Positions 7,615 through 16,689 of a stretch of 64,000 bases of DNA are shown one piece after another. The position numbers and the translations under genes are program-made. The notes below the pieces were generated by a model, which did no database searches, was not told the origin of the DNA, and saw nothing but the letters and a program-made list of their open reading frames with translations. How positions within the stretch are numbered: the first letter of the stretch is position 1; each line of letters begins with the position of its first letter. This DNA comes from Arthrobacter ruber (GTDB lineage: Bacteria; Actinomycetota; Actinomycetes; Actinomycetales; Micrococcaceae): positions 129,934-193,933 of the forward strand of contig NZ_PPTH01000011.1 of NCBI RefSeq assembly GCF_002954225.1, given 5' to 3'.

Positions 7615-10600
7615 CGGGACTCCTGCGGGCGAGGCGGCAGCGGTCCCGGTCGGCGGGAGGGGTAGCCCTCCTTCGCGGGGGGCACATCCGTGGGGACCTC
7701 GGCGAGCATCTCACGGAGGACCGCCAGCCCGTGGTCGAGCTGCGGGTCCTCGCCCGCGGCGTACGCCTGCGGAGGGAACGGCACCTCGATGTCCGGGTCC
7801 ACGCCGTGGTTCTCGATCCCCCAGCCCACGCCACCCGTCACATGGAAGCCGTACCGCGGCTGGTTGACACCCGTCCCGTCCGCCAGCGTGAACCGACCGT
7901 CGATGCCGATCACCCCGCCCCAGGTCCTGGTGCCGATCACCGGCCCGATCCCCCGCAGCTTCGCCACCTGCGTGATGATGTCGCCGTCGGACCCGGCGAA
8001 CTCGTCCGTCAGGACGACGACCGGCCCGCGCGGCGCGTGCGCCGGGTAGGTGCCGGGCACCTCGCCGCGGGGCATCGACCACGCCGTGACGCGCCTGCCG
8101 ATCAGCTCGGCGACGAGCTGGGAGGTGTGGCCTCCCCGGTTGCGCCGTACGTCGATCACCAGGGCGTCGCGGGCTGTCTCGCGGTCGAGGTCGCGGTGCA
8201 GCTGGCCCCATCCGTGGGCCACCATGTCGGGGATGTGCAGGTAGCCGAAGCGCCCGTCGGACGCCCGCTGGACGGCGGCCCGATTGGCCGCGACCCAGTT
8301 CTGGTACCGCAGGCGCTCCTCGCTGCGCAGGGGCACGACCGCGACGCGGCGGCGCGGACCCGGAGTCCCACCGGACCGGACCGTGAGCTCGACGGCGATG
8401 CCGGCCGCACCGGTCAGGAGGACGGACGGACCGAAGACCTCCGGCACGGGCACGCCGTCGACGGCCTCGATCACGTCGCCGGCCACCACGGCGACCCCGG
8501 GTGCGCTCAACGGCGAGACCGCCTGGGGGTCGGAGGACTCGGCGTCGAAGACCCGGGTCACGGCCCACCCGCCGTCCGCGGGCACGAGGTCCGCGCCGAG
8601 GAAGCCCTGGTGTCCCCCGGGCTCCGTCACGAGCTTCGGGGCCACGTAGGCGTGGGAGGTGCCGAGTTCACCGTGCAGCTCCCACAGCAGGTCCGCGAGG
8701 TCGTCGTGCGACCCGAGGCGGTCGACGAGAGGCAGGTACCGCTCCCGGACGCCGTCCCAGTCGACCCCCGCCATGTCCTCGGTCCAGTAGAAGTCACGCT
8801 GCAGGCGCCAGGCCTCGTCGAACGCCTGTTGCCACACGCTCACCGGATCGAGGGTCACCCGGATGCGTTTGAGGGCCACATCGACACGCTTCGGCGAGTC
8901 CGCGTCGGTCCTGCCGTCGGTGGGGATCGCGGTGACCTTCCCGTCCGCGGTGAATACCGCCGTCGCGCCGTCCCCGCTGACCTCGACGGCGTCGATCTCC
9001 GTCGCGAGGACCTCGACGGTCCTGCGGCTCATGTCGAAACGCTCGAGGCGCCGCGGCGGCTCCTCGGTCGAGGAGGATGCGCGCCCGTCGCCCGTGACTC
9101 CCCCGATGTCACCGGCCGTCCAGAGCAGGGCGCCGTCCACTGCCCGGAGGTCGTCGTAGGTGCCCTGAGCGACGGGGAGCGCGAGGGTGCGCGCCATCAG
9201 GAGGGCGGGGTCGACGACGACGGTGTTCTCCCCCTCGGCGACGCCGTCCGCTGCGGGAGCCTCACCGGCGGCGTCCCCGGTGCCCTCGGGCGCCGCGCTC
9301 GGCCCGAACGGCGACGGCGTCCCTGCGGCGAGGGCCACGAGGTAGGGCTTGGTCGAGGCGGGGAAGCTCAGGTCGAAGCGGTGGGTGTCGTACACGGGGT
9401 CGAAACTGCGGTCCGAGAGGAAGGCGAGGTACTTGCCGTCGCGCGTGAACACGGGAGACCAGTCACGGAAACGCCCGTCGGTCACGTCGATGATCCCGGC
9501 GGATCCGTGGACCGCGGCGTTCCCGGTGGTCCCTGTCCCCTCGGCCGGCGTCGACACCGCAGCCAGCCGGATGCGGCTCCGTGTACCCTCCTGCGCCATG
9601 GGTTCGGCCCAGGTGAGCCACGCCGAATCGTGGGAGAAGGCGAGCGACTCGATCACCCCGTGCCCGGTCGTGGCGATGCGCCGGTGCTCACCGGTCGTGA
9701 GCGTCACCATCTCGAGAACTCCCGTCTCGGAGGCGACGGCGATGCGGGAGCCGTCCGCGCTCACGGCGAGCGCGGACGCGCGGAAGCGTCCTTCGAACCC
9801 GAAGCGCTGCACACCGTCGAGGGCTCCCGCCGCCTGCGCCTCGAGCACCGCGGCGTCGCCGTCCGAGGGGTCACCGTCCGAGGGGGCGCCGGCTCCCTGC
9901 TGCGGCGTCGCTGAGGGAGGTCGGACGGCGTCCTCCCGTCCGGCCGGCTCCGGTCCCCCGTTGCGGGCGCCTGCGAACACGTCCCGGATGTAGAGCGCCT
10001 CCTCGCCGTCGGCGTCCGCGATGTAGGAGACACGGGAACCGTCCACCGGCCGGCCGAGGCGTGCGCGCACTCCGGGAGCAGCCTCGACGACGCGTGACGG
10101 ACCGTCCCGGTGGGTGAGCCAGTGGAGCGTACCGTGCGCCTCGACGACCGACGCGGAGCCGTCCGTCGTCGGCACGGCCGCGGCAAGGTGCCGTTCCACC
10201 ACGAGGGGCTGGGGCCGGCGGGCCGTGGATGCCGAGCCGAGCGTGATGGCCAGGGGCACGGCCTCCTGGTCGAGGGTCGGGAGGTGCCAGAGGCGGCCCG
10301 CCGACTCGTAGACGATCCCGGCGCCGTCGGTGCTCGCGTGGCGGACGTAGAACCGGTCGTGGTCCGTGTGCCTGCGCAGGTCCAGGCCCCGGCGGTCCAC
10401 GGAGTACAGGTTGCCGTGACCCTCGTGGTCGGACAGGAAGGCCAGACGGTCAGAGACCCACATCGGGTCGCTGAGATTGCCGTCGAGCTCGCGCAGGAAC
10501 CGCTCGAAGTGCCCGCTGCCGTCCGCGTCCATCCAGAACTTGCCGGCGGTGCCGCCCCGGTAGCGCTTCCACCACGCCGGTTCCCGGGTCAGGACGCTGC

Positions 10601-11054
10601 CGATGACCGTCGGCGTCCCGCCCGCGAGCGCGGGACCCTCCACGATCGTGTCCACGGGGCCGAACGGGAGGACGGACTGGGACGACCCGTCGAGCGGGAC
10701 ACGGTAGGCCCAGCCGAGGCGGGAGTCCTCGTGCCGGAAGGCGCTGGTCGCCAGGACCTCGCCCTCAGCGGTGAAGCCCTTGACGCGGGTGCTCTGGTGA
10801 CCCCAGTAGGTGAGCCGGCGGAAGCTCCCGCCCTCGACGTCGGCCGCGACGACCTCCGGCGCCCCGCCCTGCACGACGGTCCACGCGATCGTCGTTCCGT
10901 CCGGCGAGAAGCGTGGCGTTCTGGCCGCGAGCTGCAGCGCGGAGATGCGCCAGGCGCGGCCCCCGGCCAGCGGAGCCACCCAGACATCGTTCTCTGCGAC
11001 GAAGGTGACCCGGTTGCCGTGGAGGTGCGGGTAGCGGAGGTAGTCGGAGCCCAT
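7608..11054 (-). CDS. Tricorn-type protease (S41 family, PDZ domain)
   Basis: A 1148-residue protein with the tricorn architecture. The N-terminal two thirds are beta-propeller repeats (for example HLHGNRVTFVAENDVWVAPL and FSPDGTTIAW). A helical core and PDZ domain follow (near 860-920, VVAGDVIEAVDGVPVPEV). The C-terminal S41 protease has HAYV after LHGELGTS and the nucleophile in EFAGSDGDI (serine about 1022). Archaeal tricorn degrades peptides released by the proteasome, and a similar peptide-recycling role is inferred here. Acidic and Ala/Pro-rich inserts occur near 370-400 and 590-615. There is no signal peptide. The ATG lies 6 bases after a TAAGAT hexamer, suggesting a leaderless message. 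Stop and repeat overlap at the 3' end. Confidence 0.88.
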   Translation of the reverse strand: MGSDYLRYPHLHGNRVTFVAENDVWVAPLAGGRAWRISALQLAARTPRFSPDGTTIAWTVVQGGAPEVVAADVEGGSFRRLTYWGHQSTRVKGFTAEGEVLATSAFRHEDSRLGWAYRVPLDGSSQSVLPFGPVDTIVEGPALAGGTPTVIGSVLTREPAWWKRYRGGTAGKFWMDADGSGHFERFLRELDGNLSDPMWVSDRLAFLSDHEGHGNLYSVDRRGLDLRRHTDHDRFYVRHASTDGAGIVYESAGRLWHLPTLDQEAVPLAITLGSASTARRPQPLVVERHLAAAVPTTDGSASVVEAHGTLHWLTHRDGPSRVVEAAPGVRARLGRPVDGSRVSYIADADGEEALYIRDVFAGARNGGPEPAGREDAVRPPSATPQQGAGAPSDGDPSDGDAAVLEAQAAGALDGVQRFGFEGRFRASALAVSADGSRIAVASETGVLEMVTLTTGEHRRIATTGHGVIESLAFSHDSAWLTWAEPMAQEGTRSRIRLAAVSTPAEGTGTTGNAAVHGSAGIIDVTDGRFRDWSPVFTRDGKYLAFLSDRSFDPVYDTHRFDLSFPASTKPYLVALAAGTPSPFGPSAAPEGTGDAAGEAPAADGVAEGENTVVVDPALLMARTLALPVAQGTYDDLRAVDGALLWTAGDIGGVTGDGRASSSTEEPPRRLERFDMSRRTVEVLATEIDAVEVSGDGATAVFTADGKVTAIPTDGRTDADSPKRVDVALKRIRVTLDPVSVWQQAFDEAWRLQRDFYWTEDMAGVDWDGVRERYLPLVDRLGSHDDLADLLWELHGELGTSHAYVAPKLVTEPGGHQGFLGADLVPADGGWAVTRVFDAESSDPQAVSPLSAPGVAVVAGDVIEAVDGVPVPEVFGPSVLLTGAAGIAVELTVRSGGTPGPRRRVAVVPLRSEERLRYQNWVAANRAAVQRASDGRFGYLHIPDMVAHGWGQLHRDLDRETARDALVIDVRRNRGGHTSQLVAELIGRRVTAWSMPRGEVPGTYPAHAPRGPVVVLTDEFAGSDGDIITQVAKLRGIGPVIGTRTWGGVIGIDGRFTLADGTGVNQPRYGFHVTGGVGWGIENHGVDPDIEVPFPPQAYAAGEDPQLDHGLAVLREMLAEVPTDVPPAKEGYPSRRPGPLPPRPQESRG

Positions 11055-11060
11055 TGGTCG

Positions 11061-11066
11061 ATCTTA
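11061..11066 (-). promoter_or_regulatory. Probable -10 element, leaderless tricorn protease message
   Basis: TAAGAT ends 6 bases before the ATG at 11054. No ribosome site fits in between, so transcription probably starts at the A of ATG. Confidence 0.5.
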
Positions 11067-11191
11067 GCCACGGCGGTGTGCCTCCTCGCAGGCCCGACGC
11101 GCCCGTACCCGCAGCACTCCGGGGCGGGACGGCAGGACCGCCGATGCCGCCGCCGGTACCCTTCGGGCGGCACAGATGGTTCGATGGTGCC

Positions 11192-12088
11192 ATGCGCATC
11201 CTCCTCGCCGGCGCGTCCGGGACCATCGGCACAGCCCTCATCCGTCACCTCGAGACGAACCACGAGATCAGGCGTCTGGTGCGCAGGGCGGCCCGCGGCC
11301 CGCAGGAGGTCCGCTGGAATCCGTCCGCGGGCGAGCTCGACGCAGAGGCGGTCGAATGGGCCGACGCCGTCATCAACCTCTCCGGTGCGGGCATCGCCGG
11401 CGGGCTCTGGACGAGGAGTTACAAGGAGACGCTCTACGCGTCACGGATCACCGCGACCAGGACACTGGTGGAGGCCATACGGAGGGCCGCGAACCCGCCG
11501 GCGGTGTTCATCAGCCAGTCGGCGTCGGGCTACTACGGGGACCGCGGCGACGAGATCCTCACCGAGCACTCCTCCTCGGGCGGGACCCTCATGGCGGACA
11601 TCTGCCGCCGCTGGGAAGCCGAAGCACTCCGGGCTCCCGACACTGTCCGGGTCGTGCTGGCCCGGACGGGCATCGTGATGGCGCACGAGGGCGGCGCCCT
11701 GCCCAATCTGCTCATCCCCATCCGCCTCTTCGCCGGCACGTCCATCGGCTCCGGCCGACAGTGGTGGCCCTGGATCAGCATCAACGACGAGGTGCGCGCC
11801 CTCGAGTTCCTCCTGACGGCGCCCGTCTCGGGTCCCGTCAACCTGAGCGCGCCGGCGCCGGCGACCATGGACGCGATCACGATCGGCCTGGGCAGGGCGT
11901 TCCACCGACCGGTCTGGTTCCGCGTGCCCGGTGCCATCCTGACCTTCGTGATCGGCCAGCTGGGCCAGGAGCTCCTGCTCACGAGCGCGCGGATGGAACC
12001 CCGAGCCCTGGTGGGCGCAGGATTCTCCTTCGACGAGCCCACGCCGGAGGCGCTCGCGGCATGGGTGCGCCGCACCGCCAAGCGCTAG
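11192..12088 (+). CDS. TIGR01777 family NAD(P)-dependent epimerase-like protein
   Basis: A 298-residue Rossmann-fold protein of the TIGR01777 (SulA/YfcH-like) epimerase family; reaction unknown. Visible motifs: the N-terminal nucleotide-binding MRILLAGASGTIGTALIRHL, the conserved INLSGAGI, ISQSASGYYGDRGDE with the family's SxSA/YYG segment, and the C-terminal DUF1731-like tail ending PEALAAWVRR. The frame is open 46 codons further upstream, but homology and length favour the ATG at 11192. There is no strong ribosome site; a TTCGAT hexamer ends 6 bases before it. It lies in the same relative place as M. tuberculosis Rv2216, between the E2 gene and lipB. Confidence 0.85.
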   Translation: MRILLAGASGTIGTALIRHLETNHEIRRLVRRAARGPQEVRWNPSAGELDAEAVEWADAVINLSGAGIAGGLWTRSYKETLYASRITATRTLVEAIRRAANPPAVFISQSASGYYGDRGDEILTEHSSSGGTLMADICRRWEAEALRAPDTVRVVLARTGIVMAHEGGALPNLLIPIRLFAGTSIGSGRQWWPWISINDEVRALEFLLTAPVSGPVNLSAPAPATMDAITIGLGRAFHRPVWFRVPGAILTFVIGQLGQELLLTSARMEPRALVGAGFSFDEPTPEALAAWVRRTAKR

Positions 12089-12161
12089 GCTCCCACCCGG
12101 GCTCGGCGCCCGGTGGAGCGCCCGGATCCGGCACCCGTTCGGACAGGCGGCACCGAGTCCC

Positions 12162-14324
12162 TCACTCCGGCGCCGTCACCACGGTGTGGATCCGCCAGCC
12201 GGGCCCGGACTCCCAGAGGATGAAGATCAGCTCCTGCCGGCCCGCGGCCATGAGGGGGCCAGGGTGCTCATCGGGCGACGCCGTATCCGCGGTGACCATC
12301 GGTCCCGCCCCGCGATCCGCTTCCGCGTCGGTCTCGGTGTAGGAGGAGAGAGCAGCCGTCGCCCGGAGGACCGCGACGTCGGTGGCCGGAGGCGGCGAGG
12401 CGACCGCGGGGAGTGCTCGGACCGCCGGAAGGGCCTCGAGATCCGCCCCGGCGATCACCGCGGGATCCCGGATGGTGATCGAGAGGTCGCTGAGTCTCCT
12501 GCCCGTCCCGGCGAGCGCAGTGACGGCTTCCCTGTCGGCGGCCATCGCCGGTGACCCCTCCACATCGATATCGGCGAGGACGGCGGGATCCGCGGTGGTG
12601 AACGCCGTCGCGCGGAGGGCCGCGAGTCGCATCAGCGCCGCGGTCGGGTCGGGCGGACGCTGACCATCGTCAGGAGCCGACGTCCCGACGGGTCCCATGT
12701 CGGCGGGCGTCACCCGCACGCTTCCCTCACCGGTCCCGTCCCTGGGCGTCCCACCCGCCTCGGACGAGGACGGCGAGCTGTCGGGCGCACCTGCTCCGGC
12801 GCGCCCGGTCCCGACCGACACCGTGCCCGGTGCAGCGAAGCCACCCGAGGTCAGCGCGACGCCCGCGACCAGGAGCACGAGGGCGGCCAGGCCCGCCACG
12901 ACACCGACGACGCGTATCCACCGTCCTGAGGATCCGTGTGGACCGTGCCCCGTCGCTCCGTGGCGCGTTGGTCGCCTCGACGGTCCGGCCGACCCGCGCC
13001 CCCACGCCTCACGAGGCTCCCGTGACGAGGGTCGGCCGGCATACGCGCGGCGACCGGCCGCGGACGGATCGGTGGGGAGCTGTGCAGCCGCCGGGCTGCG
13101 GAACCCGGTTCTCCCGGTGCCGCGACGGGCGAGGATCCGCCGCACCCCCGACCGAGGAGCGGCCGGAGTGGTATCGGTGCGGCGCGTCAGCAGTTCGGGC
13201 AGGACGCTGGCGTGCACCGCTCCCGCCAGGTCCACGGGCTCCGGACGGGCGCTCACCAGCAGGGTCCTCGCGAACCGGTCCGGTGTGGGTCGGCGCTCGC
13301 TGTCGGCATCGAGACCGTCCTCGATGAGCTGCATGAGCTGCGGTGGGACCTCCGGCACGATCAGGGCGAGCGGGGGTCGCTGCTCGGTGGGACCGGGGAC
13401 GCGTCCCGTCAGCGCGAACCAGGCGACGGCGGCCAGCGCGAACACGTCCGCTCCTGCATCGAAGGACCCTCCCCGGGCCGGGTCGATGAAGCCCGCCGTG
13501 CCCATGACCGCGCCGTCGGCGGATCCGAGGAGCCGCGCGGTCCCGAAGTCCCCGAGCAGGGGTTTGCCCTCGTGCGTGAAGAGGATGTTGGCAGGCGTGA
13601 CGTCGCCATGGAGGGCGCCGGCGCCGTGCAGATGATCGAGTACCTGCGCGACGGGCACGAGCGCCGTGACCACCTCCGAGACGGGAAGCGGCCCCCTGCT
13701 GGTCACCAGGCCCAGCAGTGATCCTCCCAGGGCCAGGTCCATGAGCAGACCCGGGCCGCGGTCCGTGTCGATCAGCCGGTGCACACCGACGAGGTGCTGG
13801 TGGGCGAACCGCTGCAGGAGGCAGAGTTCCTGCTCCAGGTCTCCCCGGTCCTCCACGCCGTCGGGGCCTTCGGAGAGCTCGGACGCGGCTCGACGGCCTG
13901 CGGTCCCGCTCGGATCGGTCTCCGGAGGGCGAGGACGGCCGACGGAGGACCAGGACGGCGGTGCAGGGACCGGATCGCGCGGCGCGGCTGCCCGCCGCCC
14001 ATGCGACGCCGGCCCGGGCGACGCCGTGGGGCGACGGGCTGCAGCAGGCTCTGCGTGTCGCGTCAGGCGCACCTTGAGCGCGAACCGTCGTCCGCCGTCG
14101 TCCGTCACGAGCCAGACGGAGGACGTCCCCCCGCGTCCCAGCAGACGCCCGACGCGTAGCCCCTCTGCGCGGGGCCGCTCGGCATCCTCGTCGGGGTCCA
14201 GCGGCAGCAGCTCGTCCTCCGGCGCGTCCGACAGCGCGTCCGGTAGCGCATCCGGCCCGTTGTCCGAGCAACGCTCCAACCCGGCGTGCCGGTGTGCCTC
14301 GAACCGTCCCCTGGTGTCGCTCAT
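12162..14324 (-). CDS. Membrane Ser/Thr protein kinase with altered catalytic loop
   Basis: A 720-residue single-pass kinase. The kinase domain spans about 55-360: glycine loop GRGGTS at 63-68, ATP lysine K84 in FALKVRL, a Pro/Ala/Arg-rich insertion of about 70 residues before helix C (88-160), catalytic loop LHGDVTPANILF with D241 and N246, and DFG at 259-261. The canonical HRDxKxxN is changed to HGDxTxxN, so the arginine and lysine are missing while Asp and Asn are kept. A basic, disordered juxtamembrane region leads to one transmembrane helix (about 470-492). An outside domain of about 225 residues, rich in TADPAVLADIDVEG-like repeats, follows. It is divergent from the SOS-box gene. Ligand and substrate are unknown; activity is likely but unproven. 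Confidence 0.85.
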   Translation of the reverse strand: MSDTRGRFEAHRHAGLERCSDNGPDALPDALSDAPEDELLPLDPDEDAERPRAEGLRVGRLLGRGGTSSVWLVTDDGGRRFALKVRLTRHAEPAAARRPTASPGPASHGRRAAAPRDPVPAPPSWSSVGRPRPPETDPSGTAGRRAASELSEGPDGVEDRGDLEQELCLLQRFAHQHLVGVHRLIDTDRGPGLLMDLALGGSLLGLVTSRGPLPVSEVVTALVPVAQVLDHLHGAGALHGDVTPANILFTHEGKPLLGDFGTARLLGSADGAVMGTAGFIDPARGGSFDAGADVFALAAVAWFALTGRVPGPTEQRPPLALIVPEVPPQLMQLIEDGLDADSERRPTPDRFARTLLVSARPEPVDLAGAVHASVLPELLTRRTDTTPAAPRSGVRRILARRGTGRTGFRSPAAAQLPTDPSAAGRRAYAGRPSSREPREAWGRGSAGPSRRPTRHGATGHGPHGSSGRWIRVVGVVAGLAALVLLVAGVALTSGGFAAPGTVSVGTGRAGAGAPDSSPSSSEAGGTPRDGTGEGSVRVTPADMGPVGTSAPDDGQRPPDPTAALMRLAALRATAFTTADPAVLADIDVEGSPAMAADREAVTALAGTGRRLSDLSITIRDPAVIAGADLEALPAVRALPAVASPPPATDVAVLRATAALSSYTETDAEADRGAGPMVTADTASPDEHPGPLMAAGRQELIFILWESGPGWRIHTVVTAPE

Positions 14325-14406
14325 GCATCAGTTGTAGGCGACCGGAGGATCCTCCGCGCCGTTGTCCACAGGCTGAGGACCATCGGGAGACGAACCGCTT
14401 GTCTCG

Positions 14407-14424
14407 ATAGAACATATGTTCTAT
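14407..14424. promoter_or_regulatory. Perfect SOS-box (LexA operator) palindrome
   Basis: ATAGAACATATGTTCTAT is a perfect 18-bp inverted repeat whose core GAAC-N4-GTTC matches the Gram-positive/actinobacterial LexA operator. It lies 36 bases before the start at 14460 and 83 bases before the divergent kinase start. A TAATCT hexamer at 14428-14433 could be the -10 element, placing the box across the promoter. Confidence 0.75.
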
Positions 14425-14459
14425 TTTTAATCTCCAGACTTCCGCGGAACAGGTGTGCC

Positions 14460-14807
14460 ATGAATTCCAGTTCTCCCGATCCCGCCGGCGCGTGGCGGCC
14501 CTTCGACGAGGCCGTCGTCGTCACCTTCGACGACAGCAGGGGCATACGGCGGCCCCTCGCCCTGCGCTGGCGCGGATCGCTGTGGCGCGTCATCGGCGAC
14601 AGCCGGCACTGGTCCATCTGGCGTGCCCTGCCCGTGGCCCCGAGGTTCCCCGACGACGAACCGGTGACGCGCGGGTACCGGGCGGACTTCTGGAGGCTCC
14701 AGGCGCAGTGCAACCCGGTGTCGCCGGTCCTCCACTTCGAGGTGCGGAGGGCAGGCAACGAGTGGCGCCTGGTGAGACTCGGCGCGACGTTCGAGCTGCC
14801 GGGCTGA
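14460..14807 (+). CDS. DUF6504-like small protein, putative SOS gene
   Basis: A 115-residue soluble protein with no motif of known activity. Its pattern (FDEAVVVTFDD, then ALRWRGSLWRVI, a tryptophan-rich SIWRALP, YRADFWRLQA, and WRLVRLGATFELPG at the end) resembles the DUF6504 family of small actinobacterial proteins. As I recall, that family is often encoded beside error-prone polymerase genes (imuB, dnaE2), but here none is adjacent. A perfect LexA-type box upstream supports DNA-damage induction. The open frame runs further upstream, but the ATG at 14460 leaves the operator outside the gene, has AGG at fair spacing, and gives the family N terminus. The family call is by eye and moderate. 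Confidence 0.65.
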   Translation: MNSSSPDPAGAWRPFDEAVVVTFDDSRGIRRPLALRWRGSLWRVIGDSRHWSIWRALPVAPRFPDDEPVTRGYRADFWRLQAQCNPVSPVLHFEVRRAGNEWRLVRLGATFELPG

Positions 14808-14870
14808 GCGGCACGGAGGGCCCGGTTCGGCGAGCGGAGGATGTCTGCGGGAGGTGTCGGTGGACGGGAC

Positions 14871-14876
14871 TAGGCT
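14871..14876 (+). promoter_or_regulatory. Probable -10 element, leaderless lipB message
   Basis: TAGGCT ends 6 bases before the lipB ATG, with no ribosome site between. Confidence 0.5.
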
Positions 14877-14882
14877 TGTCCC

Positions 14883-15623
14883 ATGACTCTTGCACTGTCG
14901 CGCGTCGGCCTCGCCCCGGACTACGTCGAGTACACGCAGGGCTGGGACATGCAGAAGGCGCTGCACGAGCAGGTGGTCGCCGGTTCGGCGCCCAGCACGG
15001 TGCTCCTCCTCGAGCACACCGCCGTCTACACCGCCGGCAGACGAACCGAGGACCACGAGCGACCCTTCGACGGGACGCCGGTGGTGCCGGTCGATCGCGG
15101 CGGGAAGCTCACCTGGCACGGTCCCGGGCAACTGGTCGGGTACCCCGTTCTCGCGCTGCGCGATCCCGCCCGGGTCGCCGAGTACGTCTCCACCCTCGAG
15201 GAGGTCATCATCGCCTCCCTCGGGACGTTTGGCATCGACGGCATCAGGATCGACGGCCGGTCCGGCGTATGGCTGGCCGCGGCGGACGGGCGGCCGGCGC
15301 GCAAGATCGCGGCGATCGGCATCAGGGTCAAGGACCGCGTCACGATGCACGGCTTCGCCGTCAACTGCAGCAACGACCTCGCCCCCTTCCAGCAGATCGT
15401 CCCCTGCGGGATCAGCGACGCAGGCGTCACCTCCATCTCCGCCGAGTTGGGACGGACGGTCACCCCGGCGGAGGTCGTGTCGCTCATCGAAGCCGAACTG
15501 CGCAAGAATGAGGCGGTGCTGGTGGGCGAGGACGGCCCCGACACACCCCGAACGGACACCGCCGACACCGCCCCCGCGGACGGCACCGCCCGAGACACCC
15601 ATCCAGAAGGAGCTTTCCTGTGA
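14883..15623 (+). CDS. lipB: Octanoyltransferase LipB
   Basis: A 246-residue cytosolic enzyme that moves octanoate from acyl carrier protein to the lipoyl domains of E2 and GcvH, the first step of lipoate assembly. Seen: [19 protein letters not shown] (72-90), the acyl-pocket motif; catalytic lysine K141 in [12 protein letters not shown]; and catalytic cysteine C175 in QIVPCGI. The last 40 residues are an acidic, Thr/Asp/Ala-rich extension outside the family core. The stop overlaps the lipA start by 4 bases (GTGA), so the two are translationally coupled. The substrate E2 gene, sucB, is 8 kb upstream. Confidence 0.95.
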   Translation: MTLALSRVGLAPDYVEYTQGWDMQKALHEQVVAGSAPSTVLLLEHTAVYTAGRRTEDHERPFDGTPVVPVDRGGKLTWHGPGQLVGYPVLALRDPARVAEYVSTLEEVIIASLGTFGIDGIRIDGRSGVWLAAADGRPARKIAAIGIRVKDRVTMHGFAVNCSNDLAPFQQIVPCGISDAGVTSISAELGRTVTPAEVVSLIEAELRKNEAVLVGEDGPDTPRTDTADTAPADGTARDTHPEGAFL

Positions 15624-16621
15624 GTCTTGCCCCCGAGGGTCGCCGCCTGCTGCGCATCGAGGCGCGCAATGCCGAGACACCCGTCGAACGCAAGCCCGAC
15701 TGGATCAAAGCGAAGGTCAACATCGGGCCGGAGTTCGTGTCGATGAAGAACCTCGTGAAGAAGGAGGGGCTGCACACCGTCTGCGAGGAGGCGGGGTGCC
15801 CGAACATCTTCGAGTGCTGGGAGGACCGCGAGGCCACCTTCCTGATCGGCGGTTCGGAGTGCACGAGGCGGTGCGACTTCTGCCAGATCGACACCGGCAA
15901 GCCGCAGCCGCTCGACCGCAGCGAGCCCTTCAAGGTGGCGCAGTCCGTCCGGTCCATGAACCTGCGCTACGCCACCGTGACGGGCGTGGCCCGCGACGAC
16001 CTGCCCGACGAAGGCGTCTGGCTGTATGCCGAGACCATCCGGCAGATCCACAGCATGAACCCCGGCACGGGCGTGGAGATCCTCATCCCCGACTTCTCCG
16101 GCCGCCCCGAGCACATCGCGGCCATCTGCGACGCGGCACCGGAGGTCTTCGCGCACAACGTCGAGACGGTCCCCCGTATCTTCAAGCGCATCCGCCCGGC
16201 CTTCCGGTACGAGCGCTCACTCGACGTGATCACGCAGGGGCGCGACCGAGGCATGGTCACGAAGTCCAACCTGATCCTCGGGATGGGGGAGACGCGCGAG
16301 GAGATCTCCGCTGCGCTCCGGGATCTTCACGATGCGGGATGCGACCTCATCACGATCACGCAGTACCTGCGGCCGAGCGAGCGTCACCTTCCCGTGGACC
16401 GGTGGGTCAAGCCCGCCGAGTTCGTGGAGCTCAGCGAGGAGGCGGAGCAGATCGGCTTCCTCGGTGTCATGAGCGGGCCGCTCGTGCGCTCCTCGTACCG
16501 CGCCGGCCGCCTCTGGGCCCGCGCCATGAGGAAGAAGGGACTCGAACTTCCCCCGGAACTCGCCCACCTGGACGACTCCGGATCGGCCTCGCAGGAGGCG
16601 TCCTCGCTCCTGGCCGGCTAG
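15620..16621 (+). CDS. lipA: Lipoyl synthase LipA (radical SAM)
   Basis: A 333-residue radical-SAM enzyme that inserts two sulphurs into the octanoyl group placed by LipB. Both [4Fe-4S] clusters are encoded: the auxiliary cluster ligands C55, C60 and C66 ([12 protein letters not shown]) and the radical-SAM ligands C81, C85 and C88 (CTRRCDFC). The family C-terminal serine is present in [11 protein letters not shown] start, overlapping the lipB stop; the ribosome site GAAGGAG lies within the end of lipB. A direct operon partner of lipB. Confidence 0.96.
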   Translation: MSLAPEGRRLLRIEARNAETPVERKPDWIKAKVNIGPEFVSMKNLVKKEGLHTVCEEAGCPNIFECWEDREATFLIGGSECTRRCDFCQIDTGKPQPLDRSEPFKVAQSVRSMNLRYATVTGVARDDLPDEGVWLYAETIRQIHSMNPGTGVEILIPDFSGRPEHIAAICDAAPEVFAHNVETVPRIFKRIRPAFRYERSLDVITQGRDRGMVTKSNLILGMGETREEISAALRDLHDAGCDLITITQYLRPSERHLPVDRWVKPAEFVELSEEAEQIGFLGVMSGPLVRSSYRAGRLWARAMRKKGLELPPELAHLDDSGSASQEASSLLAG

Positions 16622-16689
16622 TCACACGCAGGACGGCGGCCGCCCGCCGCCGCCGTCGTCGTCCCGGCATCCCGTAGAATCGAAGCACT

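Noticed and set aside
7491..9914. 807-codon plus-strand frame opposite the tricorn protease
   Set aside because: Mirror frame of a real gene; composition and lack of domains mark it as non-coding.
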